DNA of 36,853 nt from an uncultured Clostridia bacterium (GTDB lineage Bacteria; Bacillota; Clostridia; TANB77; CAG-508). Under the pieces are notes generated by a model. It searched no databases. It was not told the origin of the DNA and was given only the letters and a program-made list of their open reading frames with translations. This document shows, one piece after another, positions 34,003 through 36,853 of the stretch; position 1 is the first letter of the stretch, and each line of letters starts with the position of its first letter. The position numbers and the translations under genes were made by a program. The stretch covers positions 1-36,853 of the forward strand of contig CANQYZ010000016.1 of NCBI GenBank assembly GCA_947628215.1. The letters run 5' to 3'.

Positions 34003-34031
34003 ACTTTATCATAAAACACTTATAATGTCAA
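34003..34031 (-). promoter_or_regulatory. Promoter of the rpmG-secE-nusG-rplK-rplA unit
   Basis: TTGACA (34026-34031), 17 bases, TAAAGT (34003-34008) on the minus strand with TG one base before the -10. The gene-free stretch around it (33916-34175) also holds a 9-base AT-only inverted repeat at 34106-34131 after the antitoxin stop, which is a weak terminator at best. Confidence 0.85.
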
Positions 34032-34175
34032 TATTTTGAGGGATATATTTTAAAAAAATTTCGCATAATTTAAAGGATTTTTAAAAGATCAAATAAACTA
34101 GTAATAGAAATTTTTTATTCTCAAAATTTCTTTCTCTCACACTTCATTTCCAGCATAACGTTTGATATTGAGAAA

Positions 34176-34457
34176 TTAGCCATCTATTATATTCCTTGCC
34201 ATTTGCATCATTTCTTCGTGAGTATAGTATTTAGCATCAGGATTTTCTGCTTCTTTATCTGCTTCATCTAATGCATTTTCAATGTATTCATTGTACTCTA
34301 AATCGCTCATTAATTTAGAATATTTTTCTAAGCTCATTATTACCATTGAATCATGTCCGTTTTTTGTTAAATAAACTGTTTCATCTTCTTTTAAAACAAG
34401 CTCCTCTATTTCTTGATATTTATTTTTTAAATCTGATACTGGTCTAATATTGTTCAT
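34176..34457 (-). CDS. Phd/YefM-family antitoxin, apparently without a toxin
   Basis: 93 residues. The N-terminal DNA-binding fold matches type II antitoxins: NIRPVSDLKNKYQEIEELV, then VYLTKNGHDSMVIMSLEKY, the ARxxF-like position held by NKYQEIEE. The acidic C-terminal tail (EYIENALDEADKEAENPDAK) is the part that normally wraps the toxin. No RelE-, Doc- or YoeB-like gene follows: only about 145 bases separate it from the rpmG promoter. The ribosome binding site GGAGAG and the promoter 34490-34519 are intact, so it is expressed. It may act alone as a repressor, or on a toxin elsewhere. Confidence 0.85.
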   Translation of the reverse strand: MNNIRPVSDLKNKYQEIEELVLKEDETVYLTKNGHDSMVIMSLEKYSKLMSDLEYNEYIENALDEADKEAENPDAKYYTHEEMMQMARNIIDG

Positions 34458-34489
34458 TTAATAATCTCTCCTTAAAATTTATTACCACA

Positions 34490-34519
34490 ATTTTATCATT
34501 TTTTTATATCTTTTTTCAA
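34490..34519 (-). promoter_or_regulatory. Promoter of the antitoxin gene
   Basis: TTGAAA (34514-34519), 18 bases, TAAAAT (34490-34495) on the minus strand, with TG one base before the -10. Antitoxins of this family repress their own promoter, but no palindromic operator was found here. Confidence 0.7.
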
Positions 34520-34586
34520 AATTTTAATAAGTTTTACTATTTTTTATTTAAGAACTTTTCTATTACTTATTTATGCTAGGAGCAAA

Positions 34587-34622
34587 AATAGAGAGATTAT
34601 ATTTATCTATAATCTCTCTATT
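34587..34622 (-). terminator. Terminator of the secreted surface protein gene
   Basis: AATAGAGAGATTATA and TATAATCTCTCTATT form a perfect 15-base stem with a 6-base loop; five T in a row follow on the minus strand. It lies just past the stop codon. Confidence 0.9.
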
Positions 34623-34635
34623 ATTAAAGTTTAAA

Positions 34636-36853
34636 TTATTTTGTTATTTTTAAACTCTTAGAAGCACTCCAACTTGAATAGTATTTTACTCCAGATACAG
34701 TTTTATAAGTACGAACTCTTACATAATATTTTTTATTTTTAGATAGTTTTGATACTGTCTTTGTTACTGTTTTATTCTTACTTACTGTAGCTGTTTTTAC
34801 ATTCTTCTTGAAGTTCTTATCTGTTGAGTATTGGATTTGATATCCTGTAACTGCAGTATTCTTTGCCCATTTTATTTCCATCTTTTTAGATTTCTTATTT
34901 GTTAATTTAGAAACTTTTACTGATGGTGGGTTTACTGTTACTGTAATGTTCTTTGTAGTTTTTGTATAGTTTCCAGCTGCTTCAGCTGTTATTGTAATTG
35001 TTGCTTTTCCTATATATTTTGCTTTTACTGTAACTTTTCCTGAGCTATTTACTGTTATATTTTTATTGTTGCTCTTATAAGTTAATTTTGCACTACCATT
35101 TCTTCTAGCATTTATATTAAAGCTTTGAGCTTTTGTAGAATAATTCTTTGTAAAGTTTGATGCAACTATTGTATTTGCTTTCTTAACTTCAGGTGTTGTT
35201 TTTGCTACAGCAGGTGCTGGTTTTGATTCTAATTTTGGTGCAGGTGCTGCTGGTGTTTCTTTAACTTCTGGTTTTGATTGTTCTTGTGTTACTTGTGGTG
35301 CTGGTGTTGCTTTTGGTGTTGATGTTTTTGGTGTAGTAGCTTGTTCTTGTACTGGTTTTTCTATTCTTACTTCATCACCACATCTAGTACATTTCTCTAA
35401 AGTATAGTTTGAATAATTTGTTACTTTATAATCATGTCCTAATGCTGGTAATGTATTTGTAATTTTCTCTAGTTTTTCACCACATATTAAGCATTTACAT
35501 TCTAGTTCTTCATATCCACTTTCTGTACAAGTTGCATTTTTTCTATTTTGTGCTATTGCACTTGAGATATGATCACTGTTAGATCTGAATTTAAGTGTTT
35601 TCTTGTTTCCATTCATATCCTCAACTTCAACTGTTTTCTCACAGTCTAAATATCCTGGAACTATAAATGTTTTTTGTGTATCATTTGAACCTTCTTCAAA
35701 ATCTTTTATTGTTTCATTATTTACAGTTACTTTATAAATCTTTTTATCATCTTTAACTGTTACTCTTGGTTGTTCACAATAAATTGTTATTTCATTTTCA
35801 GTTGATTCATTTAATTTTTTACCTTTTAGTTCTGAACCATTTACACTTTTTAGTTCAATTTCTGGCTCTTTTTTGTCATCTTTATATTTTGCTTTTTCTC
35901 TAGCTCTTTCTTGTTCTTTTTGTTCATCTTCTTTAAATATCCAAGTTTTATCATCTGTTTTTACTGAAGATGTATCATCTACAAATAATTTATCTGTACT
36001 GATAGATCCAGCGTCTGCTCTTTTTTGGATTCCTTCGTAAGATGTTACATTTATTGTGCTATGATTTTTTACATCAATATCACCATTACAAATTATTCCC
36101 CAATAATATGGATTTATAACTGTAAGACGAACGTTGTCTATAACAAATCCTGTTTTTGTCTCTCCTTCTTTGTCTTCAATAGAATCTGTTTCAACTGATA
36201 TACCAGGTACTATATAATAAATTGTTTCTGTTTTTGTTTCTTTTTCTTCTTCTTGATTAGAAGCTTGTTCTTCTGGTTTTACTTTTCTATCAACATTTTG
36301 TTCTCTTGGCTCTAAATGAGTTCTAATATTTAAAGCACCAGAACCTTTTAAAGTAATGCCTTTTACATAGTGTCCTTCTATACCATATCCGTTAATCTCA
36401 TTTGTTCCAGAAAGATTAATAGTGATATGAGTTTTACGTTCTTCTGGCTTCCCCTCTTTATTTCTCTTAATATGATAATATCTTTCTCCGTCTTCGTTTA
36501 CGCCTTCCTCTTCTTCTGTATCTGCATCATCAAAAGGAAGAATTAATTTACTTATATTTACATTGTGTAAGTTAATTGTGTAATCATTTCCTGATTTTGT
36601 AATAGAATAACTTCCAGTAACAACGTCTCCATTTACAAGAGTTGCTCCTGTAGAATATCTATTTTCGTCTAATGTCAAATCAGAAAAGTCAAGTACATCT
36701 CCTTGAACAGGAAAAGCTTTCTCATATTTTTGTTCAGCTTCTGTAAAATTATGCTCATTAAGAATGTCTTCAGCAAAAACTGGTGAAGCCACAGATAACA
36801 TTAATATAGAAACTAATATAAGAGCTAAAAATGATTTTAAATAAATATTAACC
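34636..36853 (-). CDS. Secreted multi-domain surface protein, N-terminus beyond right edge
   Basis: The frame stays open to the window edge: at least 17 codons precede the Met at 36801 and encode most of a signal peptide (LKSFLALILVSILM, then ASPVFAED with cleavage after Ala), so the true start lies outside. Counting from that Met: about 1-300 are beta-strand rich with THITINLSGTNEI, GITLKGSGALNI and DIDVKNHSTINV, resembling carbohydrate-binding beta-helix proteins of Clostridia; about 440-505 hold two Cys pairs (CKCLICG, CTRCG) around LPALGHDY; then a Pro/Ala/Lys linker (about 510-560), an Ig-like domain (TYKSNNKNITVNSSGKVTVK) and a C-terminal fibronectin type III domain (ITGYQIQYS-like VTGYQIQYSTDKNFK). 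No LPXTG or S-layer-homology motif is seen. Likely an exported cell-surface or matrix protein. Confidence 0.85.
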   Translation of the reverse strand, partial: VNIYLKSFLALILVSILMLSVASPVFAEDILNEHNFTEAEQKYEKAFPVQGDVLDFSDLTLDENRYSTGATLVNGDVVTGSYSITKSGNDYTINLHNVNISKLILPFDDADTEEEEGVNEDGERYYHIKRNKEGKPEERKTHITINLSGTNEINGYGIEGHYVKGITLKGSGALNIRTHLEPREQNVDRKVKPEEQASNQEEEKETKTETIYYIVPGISVETDSIEDKEGETKTGFVIDNVRLTVINPYYWGIICNGDIDVKNHSTINVTSYEGIQKRADAGSISTDKLFVDDTSSVKTDDKTWIFKEDEQKEQERAREKAKYKDDKKEPEIELKSVNGSELKGKKLNESTENEITIYCEQPRVTVKDDKKIYKVTVNNETIKDFEEGSNDTQKTFIVPGYLDCEKTVEVEDMNGNKKTLKFRSNSDHISSAIAQNRKNATCTESGYEELECKCLICGEKLEKITNTLPALGHDYKVTNYSNYTLEKCTRCGDEVRIEKPVQEQATTPKTSTPKATPAPQVTQEQSKPEVKETPAAPAPKLESKPAPAVAKTTPEVKKANTIVASNFTKNYSTKAQSFNINARRNGSAKLTYKSNNKNITVNSSGKVTVKAKYIGKATITITAEAAGNYTKTTKNITVTVNPPSVKVSKLTNKKSKKMEIKWAKNTAVTGYQIQYSTDKNFKKNVKTATVSKNKTVTKTVSKLSKNKKYYVRVRTYKTVSGVKYYSSWSASKSLKITK

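Noticed and set aside
33916..34175. tRNA gene between the antitoxin and rpmG
   Set aside because: The stem at 33977-33997 is a simple hairpin; no T-loop or acceptor stem is present. No tRNA or rRNA was seen anywhere in the window.
34137..34178. Stop-codon readthrough adding about 12 residues to the antitoxin, or a toxin remnant
   Set aside because: The frame does continue a few codons after the TAA, but the added residues match no toxin I know and no ribosome binding site is present.
36780..36801. Start of the surface protein at the Met at 36801
   Set aside because: The frame is open to the window edge and encodes the first part of a signal peptide, so the start is outside.

Overview
The window is low-GC DNA (roughly 28-30% GC by eye) from a Gram-positive, probably endospore-forming member of the Clostridia. 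The evidence is the Firmicutes-type order of translation genes, an L10 leader RNA, sporulation genes (ylbJ, yqfC, yqfD, a PdaA-like deacetylase), yqzL next to recO and era, TrmFO, long-form HPF, and strong sigma-A promoters with 17-base spacers. An uncultured gut lineage is my inference. Almost everything lies on the minus strand; ylbJ and a candidate small RNA are the plus-strand genes.

From right to left, in the direction of most transcription: a secreted surface protein running off the right edge (34636-36853); an orphan Phd/YefM-type antitoxin; the rpmG-secE-nusG-rplK-rplA cluster followed by the L10 leader and rplJ-rplL (30469-33915); a pilin-like protein and a 640-residue single-pass membrane protein with a Tyr/Asn/Ser/Thr-rich tail; M29 and M18 aminopeptidases, a DUF3137-like membrane protein and a TIM-barrel protein; a membrane-anchored protein with an acidic tail; then a sporulation and RNA-maturation block of PdaA-like, yqfC (frameshifted), yqfD, a 390-residue unknown, ybeY, a duplicated-domain unknown, era, yqzL and recO (15875-22671). 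Next come a GC-rich 62-codon cassette, hpf, an unannotated small-RNA candidate, an XRE regulator and plus-strand ylbJ. The left third holds two very large proteins of unknown function with Pro-Thr repeats (883 and 1638 residues), which flank a frameshifted trmFO. The str operon rpsL-rpsG-fusA-tuf runs off the left edge.

The best candidate for something undescribed is the pair of large proteins. Both contain a module of about 65 residues (three copies in the 1638-residue protein, one in the 883-residue protein), followed by Thr-Val-Glu-Pro linkers and further duplicated domains. Their two separate promoters carry the same 19-base element at the same position against the -35 box, and at the larger gene this forms part of a 9+9 inverted repeat. 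They therefore look like two arms of one co-regulated system. Neither has a signal peptide and neither resembles a family I can name.

Other notable points are two single-base frameshifts in homopolymer runs (trmFO, yqfC), a 110-base plus-strand RNA candidate with its own promoter and terminator, a GC-rich mini-gene with its own promoter and terminator, and hairpins placed at the predicted +1 of both ribosomal-protein operons.
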